64,000 bases of DNA from Sphingomonas sp. G-3-2-10 (GCF_012927115.1 NZ_JABBFY010000001.1:2418001-2482000), one strand, 5' to 3'; shown: positions 44,609 through 53,742, numbered from the stretch's first letter. Notes: generated from the sequence alone by a model not told the origin. Numbers and translations: made by a program.

Positions 44609-46875
44609 CAGGCGATCTCTACCTTTGTCTCGATTGCCGCCGCGGGTACGCCGCTCTCCCCGCGCTCGGTGATGTCGAAGCGGCCAGAGGCGCGGATATC
44701 GTCCGACGAGCTGCCGACATGCATGATGAACTTGCCCGGCTCGATCACCCAGCGCCCGCCGATCCAGATCGCCATCTGCTCGGGCCGCAGCCGGAAGGTG
44801 ACGCGTTTCGACTGGCCGGGCTCCAGCGCGATGCGTGCGAAACCGCGAAGCTCCTTCACCGGTCGCGCCACCGATGCGACCAGATCGGTCACATAGAATT
44901 GCACGACTTCCTCACCCGCCACGGTGCCGGTGTTGGTGACCTGCACCCGGAATGCCACGCTGGGATCGCCAACCGTCTGCGTCATCACGAACGGATCGCT
45001 GTACAGGAAGGCGGCATAGCTCAGCCCGTGCCCGAACGGGAACAGCGGCCCCACCGCCACGTCGCGATAGCGTGCGCTGTCCACCGCGAGGTCCGCATTC
45101 GCGGGGCGGCCCGTCGGCAGATGAGCATAGGTCATCGGCGCCTGTCCGGTCACGCGCGGGATGCCGATCGGCAGCTTGCCGCCCGGGTTCGCGGCACCCG
45201 TCAGCACATCGACGATCGCTGGGCCGCTTTCCAGCCCGAGGAACCAGGTTTCGAGCACCGCCGGAATGCCCGTCAGCGCCTCCTCCAGCGCCAGCGGGCG
45301 CCCGTTCATCAGGATCGCGACGATGGGTTTACCCGTCTCGCGGATCGCCTTCACCAGCGCCATCTGCGCGCCCGGCAGGCCGATGTCCGCCCGGCTGCGC
45401 GCCTCGCCGCTATGGTCGTAATCCTCTCCGATCGCGAGCAGCACCACGTCCGCCCGCTTCGCCGCCGCGACGGCCGCCGGGATACCGGCAAGGCTGTCCT
45501 CGCGCACCGATACGCCGGGCTGATATTCGACCGACGCGCCCGAGGCTTGCAGCGCCCGGCGCAGCGTCACCGCATCCTCTGCCTGTCCCCGCGCGCGCCA
45601 CGAACCCAGCGTCGACGACGCATCGTCGGCCAGCGCCCCGATCAGCGCGATATTGCGGCCCGGCTTCAGCGGCAGCAGCCCGCCATCGTTGCGCAACAGA
45701 ACGATCGATCGCTGCGCCGCCTTGCGCGCCAGCGCACGGGCAGCGGGCAGGATCTTCCCGTCGGTCGCCGGATCGCCGAAACCGAACGGATTGTCGAACA
45801 GGCCCAGCCGGTCCTTGGCCATCAGGATCCGCTCCACCGCCTGATCGACCAGCGGCAGCAGTGCGGGATCGGCCTTCACCGCTTCGCCCAGCGATTCGGC
45901 ATAGACCGAACCCGCCATGTCCATGTCGATTCCCGCCTTCAGCGCCAGCGCGGCGGCCTGGGCCGGGGTTTCGGCGACGCCGTGGTTGATCAGTTCGCGG
46001 ATCGCGTTCCAGTCGCTGACGATCAGCCCGTCATAGCCCCATGAGCCGCGCAATTCCTTTCGGATCAGCGGCTCATGCGCGGTCATCGGGATCCCGCCGA
46101 TATCGTTGAACGCGGTTATGAAGCTCCCAGCCCCGGCTTTCGCGGCGGCGTGGAACGGCGGCAGATAGACTTCGTGCAGCGTCCGATCGGAAATGTCGGC
46201 GCTGTCGTAATCGCGCCCGCCCGCCGCCGCGCCATATCCGGCGAAATGCTTGACGCACGACATCACTCGCTTGCCCCGCGACAGGCTGTCGCCCTCGAAG
46301 CCCTGCACCTGCGCCACCGCCATGCGCGATCCCAGATAGGGGTCCTCGCCCGCGCCCTCGACCACCCGGCCCCAGCGCGCGTCGCGGGCCACGTCGACCA
46401 TCGGCGCGAAGGTCCAGTGCAGCCCCGCCGCCCACGCCTCTTCCGCGGCCAGCCGCGCCGTGTCGCGCATCAGATCGGGGTCCCAGCTCGCGGCGAGCGC
46501 CAGCGGCACGGGCAGGATGGTGCGGTACCCGTGGATCACGTCCATCGCGAACAGGATCGGGATCTTCAGCCGCGATTCGGTGACCGCCACCTTCTGCAAC
46601 GCGCGCAGCGCTTCGGCCCCGGCGACATGCAGGAACGATCCCACTTCGCCCCGCCGCACCCGATCGAGCATCGGGCCATCGAGCCGCGAATTGAGCGATT
46701 TCTGCCGCCCGCCCGGGATCTGGGTCATCTGGCCAAGCTTCTCGGCCAGCGTCATCTTCGCGATCAGCGCGCGGATCCAGTCCTGCCGGTCCGGCGAACC
46801 CGCCGCCAGCGCCGGTACGCGCAGCATCGCCGCCGCCAGCATCCCGCCGGCCAGCACCCCCCGCCGGTCGATCAT
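44608..46875 (-). CDS. bglX: glycoside hydrolase family 3, BglX-type beta-glucosidase
   Basis: A 755-residue GH3 enzyme with a twin-arginine-like start (MIDRRGVLAGGMLAAAMLRV). Order: GH3 N-domain (APMVDVARDARWGRVVEGAG, KHFAGYGAAAGGRDYDSADI, catalytic Asp in GLIVSDWNAIRELINHG near residue 290), GH3 C-domain (to about 640) and a fibronectin-III-like C-terminus. BglX enzymes release terminal beta-glucosyl, sometimes xylosyl, residues in the periplasm. It overlaps the Gfo/Idh gene by 4 bases. Confidence 0.93.
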   Translation of the reverse strand: MIDRRGVLAGGMLAAAMLRVPALAAGSPDRQDWIRALIAKMTLAEKLGQMTQIPGGRQKSLNSRLDGPMLDRVRRGEVGSFLHVAGAEALRALQKVAVTESRLKIPILFAMDVIHGYRTILPVPLALAASWDPDLMRDTARLAAEEAWAAGLHWTFAPMVDVARDARWGRVVEGAGEDPYLGSRMAVAQVQGFEGDSLSRGKRVMSCVKHFAGYGAAAGGRDYDSADISDRTLHEVYLPPFHAAAKAGAGSFITAFNDIGGIPMTAHEPLIRKELRGSWGYDGLIVSDWNAIRELINHGVAETPAQAAALALKAGIDMDMAGSVYAESLGEAVKADPALLPLVDQAVERILMAKDRLGLFDNPFGFGDPATDGKILPAARALARKAAQRSIVLLRNDGGLLPLKPGRNIALIGALADDASSTLGSWRARGQAEDAVTLRRALQASGASVEYQPGVSVREDSLAGIPAAVAAAKRADVVLLAIGEDYDHSGEARSRADIGLPGAQMALVKAIRETGKPIVAILMNGRPLALEEALTGIPAVLETWFLGLESGPAIVDVLTGAANPGGKLPIGIPRVTGQAPMTYAHLPTGRPANADLAVDSARYRDVAVGPLFPFGHGLSYAAFLYSDPFVMTQTVGDPSVAFRVQVTNTGTVAGEEVVQFYVTDLVASVARPVKELRGFARIALEPGQSKRVTFRLRPEQMAIWIGGRWVIEPGKFIMHVGSSSDDIRASGRFDITERGESGVPAAAIETKVEIA

Positions 46876-47990
46876 GCGGTCAGCCTGATCGCGCGATGTT
46901 CGCGGGCCGAGCGGTAGATCGCTTCGATCAGCCGCATGTCGCGCAGCCCTTCCTCGCCCGCCGCCTTCGGCTCCCGGCCGGTCAGCGCCGCCTGCGCCAG
47001 TTCGTCGAGCTGGCCGGCCCATTGCGATTTCCTCGCGGGCGGCAGGGTGATCTGCTCGGTCTTCCAGTTCTGCCGCGCCCAGAGCTGATGCCCCTCATAG
47101 GGCGTCGCAGGCTCCATCCCGATCCAGCCCTTGGTGCCCGTCACGCGGAAGGCATTGTGGCCCGAACTGTAGGAAGACACGCAATTGGCGATCACGCCCG
47201 AGGGGAATTTGAGCTGGAAATCGATCCGGTCCTCGACCGTTTTGAACCGCGGATCGCTCTTGTCGGTCGATTCCATCGCCGAAACTTCGATCGGCTCCTC
47301 CCCTGCCAGATAGCGCGCGGCGTTCAGGCTGTAGATACCGATATCCATCAGCGATCCGCCGCCCGACATCGGCCGGTCGAGCCGCCATTGACCCGGCTGG
47401 GCATAGAAACCGCTCTCGGCGGTGATCAGCGTGGGGCGGCCGACGATCCCGGCGCGAAGCTGCTCGACGACGTATAGATTGTGCTGCTCGAAATGGCAGC
47501 GATAGCCGATCATCAGCTTGCGGTCGGCGCGCTTCGCCGCCGCGATCATCGCTTCGGCTTCGGCGGCGGTGTTCGCCATCGGCTTTTCGCACAACACATG
47601 TTTTCCCGCCTGCGACGCGCGGATCGAATATTCGGCATGCATCGAATTGGGCAGGACGACATAGACCAGATCGATGTCGGGATTGTCCCTGATCCGGTCA
47701 TAGTCGGCATAGCTGTAGCGATGCGTTTTCGGGATGCCGTATTCGGACCCGTATTTCTCCAGCTTGGCCGGGGTGCCGCTGACCAGAGCCGTCAGCCGGG
47801 CGAACTCGCAATCCTTGATGCGCGGCATGATCTGGTTGACCGCATAGCTGCCCAGACCGACCACGGCATATCCCAGCTTGCGCCCACTCTGCAGCGCTTC
47901 GGCAAGCGCCGCGTTGGGCAGCGCGCTCGCCACCAGCCCCACCCCCATGCCGCGCAGCATGTCGCGCCGGCCCAGCCCGTCAAAGCCCAT
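46872..47990 (-). CDS. Gfo/Idh/MocA oxidoreductase with export leader (GFOR-like)
   Basis: A 372-residue sugar oxidoreductase. Leader GRRDMLRGMGVGLVASALPN is twin-arginine-like, then GYAVVGLGSYAVNQIMPRI is the Rossmann NADP site and HVLCEKPMANTAAEA the catalytic EKP motif. Zymomonas glucose-fructose oxidoreductase is also Tat-exported with tightly bound NADP, and this protein resembles it. It likely oxidises an aldose to a lactone in the periplasm. It is the first gene of the sugar operon, read from the shared control region at 48 kb. Confidence 0.9.
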   Translation of the reverse strand: MGFDGLGRRDMLRGMGVGLVASALPNAALAEALQSGRKLGYAVVGLGSYAVNQIMPRIKDCEFARLTALVSGTPAKLEKYGSEYGIPKTHRYSYADYDRIRDNPDIDLVYVVLPNSMHAEYSIRASQAGKHVLCEKPMANTAAEAEAMIAAAKRADRKLMIGYRCHFEQHNLYVVEQLRAGIVGRPTLITAESGFYAQPGQWRLDRPMSGGGSLMDIGIYSLNAARYLAGEEPIEVSAMESTDKSDPRFKTVEDRIDFQLKFPSGVIANCVSSYSSGHNAFRVTGTKGWIGMEPATPYEGHQLWARQNWKTEQITLPPARKSQWAGQLDELAQAALTGREPKAAGEEGLRDMRLIEAIYRSAREHRAIRLTA

Positions 47991-48059
47991 CGCCCTTCTC
48001 CTCGTCCGATCCGGGCAAGCATGTCGCGGGTTGACTCCACCCGGCTGCCGCCTTCATTC

Positions 48060-48073
48060 TGTTAGCGCTATCA
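48060..48073. promoter_or_regulatory. LacI-type (xyl-box-like) operator between divergent sugar genes
   Basis: TGTTAGCGCTATCA on the plus strand reads TGATAGCGCTAACA on the minus. The xyl-box of Xanthomonas XylR is TGGTAGCGCTAACA, one base different. The AGCGCT core is the LacI-family centre. It lies 54 bases before the GH10 ATG and 70 bases before the oxidoreductase ATG, so one LacI-type regulator could control both directions. The regulator gene is not in this window. Confidence 0.7.
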
Positions 48074-48126
48074 TCAAAAGACGATCCGGCAAAGAGCCGG
48101 ACGCGAGATGGCTGGGGAGAGGAAAT

Positions 48127-49356
48127 ATGAGCGAGCGATTCTCGCGCCGGGAGGCTGTGGCCGCGATTCTGGCGCTGGCCGCCGGCGGATGCAGCGGTGG
48201 CAGCGGCAGCAGCGGTGGCGGCGCAACCGTCACGCCTCCATCCACGCCATCCCCCTCTCCCACGCCAACGCCCAGCCCCACGCCGACACCGCTGTCGGCT
48301 GCACCGGTCAAGCCCAATGCTGCCGCGAAGAACATGCGCTTCGGATCGGCCGTCGCGTGGAGCGCGGCTGGTGCGGACGCGGGCTCGTTCGCCAATCCCA
48401 GCTATGCCGCTCTGCTCGAGCGCGACTGCGCGATCCTCGTTCCCGAGAATGAGCTGAAATGGCAGGCGATCCGGCCCAATGCGGCGACGTTCGATTTCAC
48501 CCGTTTCGACGCGATGCTGGCCTATGCGGAGTCGAAAGGGATCGCGATGCGCGGCCACACCTTGCTGTGGCACCAGCGCCGCTGGATGCCGGCATGGGCC
48601 GAAAGCCATGCCTATGGCGCGGGTACGGCCGAGGCCACACGGATCCTGACCGAGCATATCCAGACCGTCACCCGCCGCTACGGCAATCGCATCGCCAGCT
48701 ATGACGTGGTCAACGAAGCGGTCGATCCGTCGACCGGCAATCTCTACGAAACCGCGCTCAGCACCGCATTGGGCGGCGCGATCCCGACGCTCGACCTCGC
48801 ATTCCGCACCGCGCGCGCCGAACTGCCGGCGACGCAGCTGGTGTATAACGACTATATGAGCTGGGAGGCCGGCGGCGCGACCCACCGCGCGGGCGTGCTG
48901 GCCTTGTTGCAGGGGTTCAGGGCGCGCGGCGTGCCGGTCGACGCGCTGGGCATCCAGAGCCATATCGGCATCTATTCGAACACGCCCGTAGCCACGCTGG
49001 TCGTCAATCAGAGTCCCGACTGGCGCGCCTTCCTCGATGCCGTGGTCGCGCTCGGCTACAAGCTGGTGATCACCGAGATGGACGTGCGCGACACCGGCCT
49101 GCCCGCCGATATTCCGACGCGGGACCAGGCGCTGAGCGACTATGCCCGCGCCTATCTCGATCTGATGATGAGCTATCCCGCGCTGAAGGACGTGCTCTTC
49201 TGGGGGCTGTGCGACAAATATAGCTGGCTGCAAGGCTTCGAACCGCGCGCCGACGGGCAACCGCGACGCCCTTGCCCGTATGACAGCAGCTTCAATCCCA
49301 AGCCGATGCAGAACGCGATCGCAGCGGCCTATGCCGCGACCAGCGCACGCCCCTGA
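48127..49356 (+). CDS. GH10 endo-1,4-beta-xylanase, exported lipoprotein-like
   Basis: A 409-residue xylanase. The leader SRREAVAAILALAAGGC combines a twin-arginine look with a lipobox Cys at about residue 22, and a TPSPSPTPTPSP linker separates it from the GH10 barrel (about 65-400). ENELKWQAIRP, GHTLLWHQRRWMP, DVVNEAVD (acid/base Glu), and LVITEMDVRD (nucleophile Glu) are the GH10 signatures. It cuts internal xylan bonds, probably anchored at the envelope. Its promoter shares the operator with the oxidising operon. Confidence 0.94.
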   Translation: MSERFSRREAVAAILALAAGGCSGGSGSSGGGATVTPPSTPSPSPTPTPSPTPTPLSAAPVKPNAAAKNMRFGSAVAWSAAGADAGSFANPSYAALLERDCAILVPENELKWQAIRPNAATFDFTRFDAMLAYAESKGIAMRGHTLLWHQRRWMPAWAESHAYGAGTAEATRILTEHIQTVTRRYGNRIASYDVVNEAVDPSTGNLYETALSTALGGAIPTLDLAFRTARAELPATQLVYNDYMSWEAGGATHRAGVLALLQGFRARGVPVDALGIQSHIGIYSNTPVATLVVNQSPDWRAFLDAVVALGYKLVITEMDVRDTGLPADIPTRDQALSDYARAYLDLMMSYPALKDVLFWGLCDKYSWLQGFEPRADGQPRRPCPYDSSFNPKPMQNAIAAAYAATSARP

Positions 49357-50366
49357 AGCGCAGTGTGGATCGCCTGGGCCCGGTCCAGCAGCGCGGGATC
49401 GGCGCCCGGCTCCGAATGGCGTTTCGGCGGTGTCAGGGCCGCGAGCGAAGGCATGTGATCCAGCCCCGCAGCACGCGCCAGCACGGATTCGTGTCCGGGC
49501 CCATCGGCGCACAGCCGGTCATAGTCGAGGAAATGCTGCCGCGCCGCGACTGTAGCGGGCTGGGCCAGCAACGCCTGATGCACGCTGATCCAGCATTTCA
49601 GCCAATAGTCGATCCGGGCCCGGGATTCCCCCGGGCCTGGCGCGCCGTCGAAGCCGAACGGCCGCTGGTCCGCGCCGAACTCATGATGCCCCAGCCAGCT
49701 CATATAGCGCCGCCGGAACGGGTCCTCCGCCGCCAAGGCACAGGCCCGGACATGCTGCGTCCGCAGCGAATTCGCCTGTTGCAGCGGGTCGCGGAACGGA
49801 TGGAGCAGAATCGCGTCGGGGAATGCCTCGACCAGCGCGCCGGGCCGCAACACATTGTTGTTGTTCTTCGACAGGTATCGCGCGCCGCTATGCCGCAGCA
49901 GCACCAGCCGCACATAGTCGCGGAACGCCGCAATCGTGTCCGGCGCAACGGGTTCGGGAAACAGCGCCTCGCGCGTCAGATAGTGCTCACCTTCACGCAC
50001 CCGCCAGAACACTTCCTCGATCGCCTCGGGGCTGTCGAGATCGTGCGTCAGGCCGTCGCCATGCCCGCGCTCGCGCCTCTCGACATGGCGCGCAAGGCCG
50101 CGTCCCAGCCGCGCCCAGCTGTTGGGTGCCAGCGGAAAGGGCATGTCGCGATAGGATAGCGAGGCGAAATCCCCGCTCGCGTGGATCGCCCGCATCAGCA
50201 CTGTGGTGCCCGCCCGCGCCAGTCCGCACACGAACACGGGCGCCTTCGCTTCGATTCCGTTCAGCGCCCGGCGATGGCTCGCCCGCTCGATATCGAACGT
50301 GGCCTCGAGGACCGGGCGGAATCCGAGCGCGATATGGTGGAGGATGCGGTCAGCGCGGCTGTACAC
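49329..50366 (-). CDS. sulfotransferase
   Basis: A 345-residue sulfotransferase. PVFVCGLARAGTTVLMRAIH is the PAPS phosphosulfate-binding loop near residue 45, and LLHPFRDPLQQANSL is the 3'-phosphate-binding region. A soluble or peripheral enzyme that sulfates an unknown acceptor. It is the last gene of a four-gene overlapping cluster and overlaps the convergent xylanase by 28 bases. Confidence 0.85.
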   Translation of the reverse strand: MYSRADRILHHIALGFRPVLEATFDIERASHRRALNGIEAKAPVFVCGLARAGTTVLMRAIHASGDFASLSYRDMPFPLAPNSWARLGRGLARHVERRERGHGDGLTHDLDSPEAIEEVFWRVREGEHYLTREALFPEPVAPDTIAAFRDYVRLVLLRHSGARYLSKNNNNVLRPGALVEAFPDAILLHPFRDPLQQANSLRTQHVRACALAAEDPFRRRYMSWLGHHEFGADQRPFGFDGAPGPGESRARIDYWLKCWISVHQALLAQPATVAARQHFLDYDRLCADGPGHESVLARAAGLDHMPSLAALTPPKRHSEPGADPALLDRAQAIHTALQGRALVAA

Positions 50367-50724
50367 GGCGCTTCAGCGCGGGGGCGATCTGCCAGCGGAC
50401 CAGCGCATAGCCCAGCGTCAGCGGCATTACCCACAGCCGCTGCTGCCACGGCATCACTGCGCCGCTTGCCCATTCGAACGCCAGCACGATCAGCAGCGGC
50501 GCGGCGGTCACCGCCAGCAATCGGCCCGCGCGGATCGACGCGGCGAACAGCCGGCGCGCGAGCAATTGCATCGCCCGCTCTTTCAGCCGTTCGGAAACCC
50601 CGCTGCGCCGGATCACCCGCAGCGAGCGCAGGCCGCTGGCATTCATCTCGGCAAAGGCCGGGATCAGCGGCAGCCCGCGCGCCAGTTCCAGCACCGCGAC
50701 CAGCGCGAGGAACAGCGCCAGCAT
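50350..50724 (-). CDS. membrane protein of the sulfotransferase cluster
   Basis: A 124-residue protein with an N-terminal hydrophobic segment, an Arg-rich amphipathic middle (ERLKERAMQLLARRLFAASI) and two further hydrophobic segments at the C-terminal half. No known family recognised. It overlaps the sulfotransferase start by 17 bases and touches the previous gene (TGATG), so the cluster is one transcription unit. Confidence 0.65.
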   Translation of the reverse strand: MLALFLALVAVLELARGLPLIPAFAEMNASGLRSLRVIRRSGVSERLKERAMQLLARRLFAASIRAGRLLAVTAAPLLIVLAFEWASGAVMPWQQRLWVMPLTLGYALVRWQIAPALKRRVQPR

Positions 50725-50942
50725 CAGCGTGCGCCCTTGCCGCGAATGCGCCGGATCAGCCGCTTGAACGGATACCAGAGCACCGAGAATATCCCGAGCA
50801 GGATCGATCCGACGATGCCGAACGCAACACCCACCGCGCCAAGCCCGAGGCCGGGTCCACTATACGCCATCGCCGCTTGCGGTGCGATCAGGAGGAGGCA
50901 CGCCGCGGCGGCGGCGAACAGGCGGGGTGGGGTCAATTGCAT
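50724..50942 (-). CDS. 72-residue GPG-motif membrane mini-protein
   Basis: A small protein with a signal peptide (MQLTPPRLFAAAAACLLLIA) cut near AMA, then YSGPGLGLGAVGVAFGIVG, one glycine-rich membrane helix (SILLGIFSVLWYPF) and a basic tail KRLIRRIRGKGAR. Similar (A)Y-x-GPG-x-G mini-proteins with a WYP-(F/I)-KRL end are, from memory, found beside sulfotransferase or phosphodiesterase genes in other bacteria. It overlaps the large arylsulfotransferase-like gene by 10 bases. Confidence 0.68.
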   Translation of the reverse strand: MQLTPPRLFAAAAACLLLIAPQAAMAYSGPGLGLGAVGVAFGIVGSILLGIFSVLWYPFKRLIRRIRGKGAR

Positions 50943-52237
50943 TTTGCGCTCGCTGCTGCCTGGATGGCCGCGCCATCCTTTTGGGGGGAAAGATATCGCG
51001 CCCAGCTGATCGCCATGCGGCGCTTGTCGGCATTGGCGGAGATGAAGCGCCAGCGGAGCGTGCCGTCGGGCGCCATGCGGACGAGGCGGCCCTGCTCGGT
51101 CTCCTCGATCATCGCGTCGCCATTGGGCAGCGGCGTCCCCCGCCCCTGCGCCCGCGTGGCGAGCCTGTTGCGCTCGAACCCCGCCTGCCACGGTGAACCG
51201 GTCTTTCCCGTCGCGAAATCGACGACAAGCAGCTGGTTTACCCCATCGACCTGCTCGTCCGCATCACTGATGCGGATATTATTGTCGAAAACCGAGATGC
51301 GATGATCGTCGATGATCTCGACATCATGCTGAAACCGCCAAGGCGCAGTCCGCCACCAGATGATCTTGCCCGTCGAAGGCCGATAGAGCGCGACCAGCGA
51401 CAGGTTGCGCATGCTGAGGAACAGATCGCCGCGCTGCCAGTACGGCCCGCTCTCGAACACCGGCTGGATGTCGTTCAGGTGGAACGGATCGTCCATATAG
51501 GGCCGGCTGCCCCATAAATGCGCGAGGCCGCTGCGCTGAAGGATATCCGCGATCCGGGTAACACCGATCAGCTTTCCGTCGGGCGAAACCTGCGCCAGCG
51601 CATCGTCCCAGAAACCCGGCTTCACATTGGGCTGGCGCGGCTGGGGAAAGCGATATCCGGTCCAGATGCTGCCGTCCGGCCCCTGCTCGGTCGCGTGGTG
51701 GAAAATGCCGTCGATCGACCAGATCAGCTTCCCACAGGCGTCGTAGCGCGCCAGCGGCGAGCTGTCGTGCAGCACGATGCTGCCGTCGCCCAGCAGCAAC
51801 GGGTGCATCAGCCGGTTGCGCGCCGCATCCTTGTCACGCCGGACGTCGGTGAGGACCGAAGCGAAGGCGGATCGTGCATTGGCCGCGTCGACATCAGGCA
51901 CGAATTCGTGGACGACGAGACCGTCCTTCAGCCGAAGCAGTTGCACCACCGATCGCCCGCGCTGCAAGTCGAACGGAGAGACCAGCACATAGCCGGGATC
52001 AGTGAAGTCCTGATCGGGATTGCGCCAGAATCCCGCCGGCAAGGGTTCGACCACCGCGCGTCCAGCCCAGGGCTCGGGCCCCTTGAAGCTGTTGCCGATC
52101 GTATCGGGCACTCGCGCCAGCGTGATTGCGATCCGGCCGGGCGTACCTGCCCGTTCCCACCCATCGACGAGCGATCCGAACCCAATCGACAACGCCAGCC
52201 CCGAAAGTCCCGTCAATAATAGGGACCAGAGCGGCAC
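50933..52237 (-). CDS. arylsulfotransferase-like (ASST/Arylsulfotran_2) membrane-anchored protein
   Basis: A 434-residue protein with one N-terminal TM (LWSLLLTGLSGLALSIGFGS) and a beta-propeller-like body with repeated short blades: DGSIVLHDSSPLARYDACGK, GPDGSIWTGYRF, FHLNDIQPVF and FQHDVEIIDDHRISVFDNN. This is the arylsulfotransferase/ASST_2-like repertoire, in which His residues accept sulfate from aryl sulfates. GTG 52237 is the first usual start, but the frame stays open back to 52349 and reads protein-like. Confidence 0.72.
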   Translation of the reverse strand: MPLWSLLLTGLSGLALSIGFGSLVDGWERAGTPGRIAITLARVPDTIGNSFKGPEPWAGRAVVEPLPAGFWRNPDQDFTDPGYVLVSPFDLQRGRSVVQLLRLKDGLVVHEFVPDVDAANARSAFASVLTDVRRDKDAARNRLMHPLLLGDGSIVLHDSSPLARYDACGKLIWSIDGIFHHATEQGPDGSIWTGYRFPQPRQPNVKPGFWDDALAQVSPDGKLIGVTRIADILQRSGLAHLWGSRPYMDDPFHLNDIQPVFESGPYWQRGDLFLSMRNLSLVALYRPSTGKIIWWRTAPWRFQHDVEIIDDHRISVFDNNIRISDADEQVDGVNQLLVVDFATGKTGSPWQAGFERNRLATRAQGRGTPLPNGDAMIEETEQGRLVRMAPDGTLRWRFISANADKRRMAISWARYLSPQKDGAAIQAAASAKCN

Positions 52238-52398
52238 CGGACGCGCAACTATTCGCTCGATCCGTCCGCGCGGCTCGTCAATGGCGTCATCCGCCGACTT
52301 ACGGTTTACATTCCCGCTCAGCTCAAAACCCTTCGATCCGCCCCGTCGTTACGGTTCGGTTACGTATATTTCCGGAGGATTTCGCTTGATGTCTGGGT

Positions 52399-53742
52399 TC
52401 AGGCGGGCAGCAACACGCGAGCAATCAACCCGCCTTCGGGACGATTCTCGACGGTGGCATCTCCGCCATGCGCGCGAGCAACGGCACGCACGCTGGCCAG
52501 CCCCAGCCCGATGCCGCCGGTATCCCGATTGCGCGACGGTTCGCCGCGGAAGAACGGCTCGAACACGCGATCGATATCTTCCAGCGCGATGCCCGGCCCC
52601 TCGTCGCGGACTTCGATCTCCACCTGCCCGTCGCGCTCAGCCAGAGTCACTTCGGCGCTGCCCGCATATTTCACGGCGTTGCAGACAAGGTTCGACAACA
52701 GCGCCTTCAGCGCCACCGCATTGCCGTCGAGCACGATCGGCTCTCCCGGTGCGAGTGCGACCTTGTGCCCCTGATCGATCAGATCGTCGGTCACATTCTC
52801 CGCCAGCGAACGCAGATCGAGCGGTCGGCGCGGGCCAGGCTGGTTGGTGTCGCGGACAAAGGCCATCGCCGCAGCGACCATCGCCTCCATTTCGCGGATA
52901 TCCTTCTCGCACGACTGGCGCACCGGATCGGGTGCATTTTCCAGCCGCAACTCCAGCCGCATCAACGGCGTGCGCAGATCATGGGCGACCGCCGCGATCA
53001 CCGTGGAGCGATCGTCGACATAGCGATTGAGGCGCGCCTGCATCTGGTTGAACGCCGCCGCCGCTTCGGCGATCTCGGCGGGCCCGGTCAGCGCCAGCGG
53101 CGCCGCGCGCGGATCGCGCCCCAGCCGGTCCGCCGCCTCGGCGAACGCTGCGATCGGCTTGGCGAGCCGCCGCGACAGGATCCACGCAAAGGGAATGACC
53201 GCCAACGCGCCGGCGAGAAGCCAGGTCAGGCTCATCCATTGCCACGCCGCCATTCCGTGCCGCTCGGTGCGAAGCTTGATCAGGCTGCCGTCCGGCCGGC
53301 GATAGGTCGCCACGAACTCGCCCACCGCGATCACGTCGCGCGCTGCCGAGGGATTGGCGGGCAACACCGGCGGCGGCAGGCGCGAACGGTCGAAGACCTG
53401 AGACGGTTTTGAAAAGGCCGGTGCGATGAACCCGAAGTCGACGCGATCCTCGGGCACGCCCAGGGCCATCGCCAGCGACAAGCGGGTCCGCTCGGTCCTC
53501 GGCTCCCACACGCTGGGATCGATCTTCGCGTCCGCGTCCTCCTCGAGACCCTGTACATGGCCCACCGCACCGGTCAGCGCCTGCGCGACCTGCCCGATCG
53601 TCGTCACTCGCGCCGCCGGAGTCGGCACCGCGAACGACAGGCTGAAATTGAGCAGCTGGACCAGCGCAACGCAGGCCAGCATCAGCAGGAAGATCCGCAG
53701 GAACAGCGGCGAAGCCGCGCTGTCCCGCCGGAGCAGGTTCAT
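52399..53742 (-). CDS. sensor histidine kinase, EnvZ-like
   Basis: A 447-residue inner-membrane kinase: TM1 (FLLMLACVALVQLLNFSLSF), a periplasmic sensor region (about 40-170), TM2, a HAMP linker (LAKPIAAFAEAADRL), the H-box VAAVAHDLRTPLMRLELRL and the ATPase with N-box LVCNAVKYA and G-boxes RDEGPGIALED and GGIGLGLASV. It overlaps the response regulator by 4 bases. The signal is unknown, but gene order suggests C4-dicarboxylate-related sensing. Confidence 0.9.
   Translation of the reverse strand: MNLLRRDSAASPLFLRIFLLMLACVALVQLLNFSLSFAVPTPAARVTTIGQVAQALTGAVGHVQGLEEDADAKIDPSVWEPRTERTRLSLAMALGVPEDRVDFGFIAPAFSKPSQVFDRSRLPPPVLPANPSAARDVIAVGEFVATYRRPDGSLIKLRTERHGMAAWQWMSLTWLLAGALAVIPFAWILSRRLAKPIAAFAEAADRLGRDPRAAPLALTGPAEIAEAAAAFNQMQARLNRYVDDRSTVIAAVAHDLRTPLMRLELRLENAPDPVRQSCEKDIREMEAMVAAAMAFVRDTNQPGPRRPLDLRSLAENVTDDLIDQGHKVALAPGEPIVLDGNAVALKALLSNLVCNAVKYAGSAEVTLAERDGQVEIEVRDEGPGIALEDIDRVFEPFFRGEPSRNRDTGGIGLGLASVRAVARAHGGDATVENRPEGGLIARVLLPA

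Noticed and set aside
43163..44896. 577-codon frame antisense to the permease and GH3 genes
   Set aside because: The product is a continuous Arg/Gln/His-rich string without domains, typical of antisense frames in high-GC genomes.
48240..48300. Tandem CCCACGCC-like DNA repeat
   Set aside because: It only encodes the Pro/Ser/Thr linker between leader and GH10 domain of the xylanase; no independent repeat element is needed.
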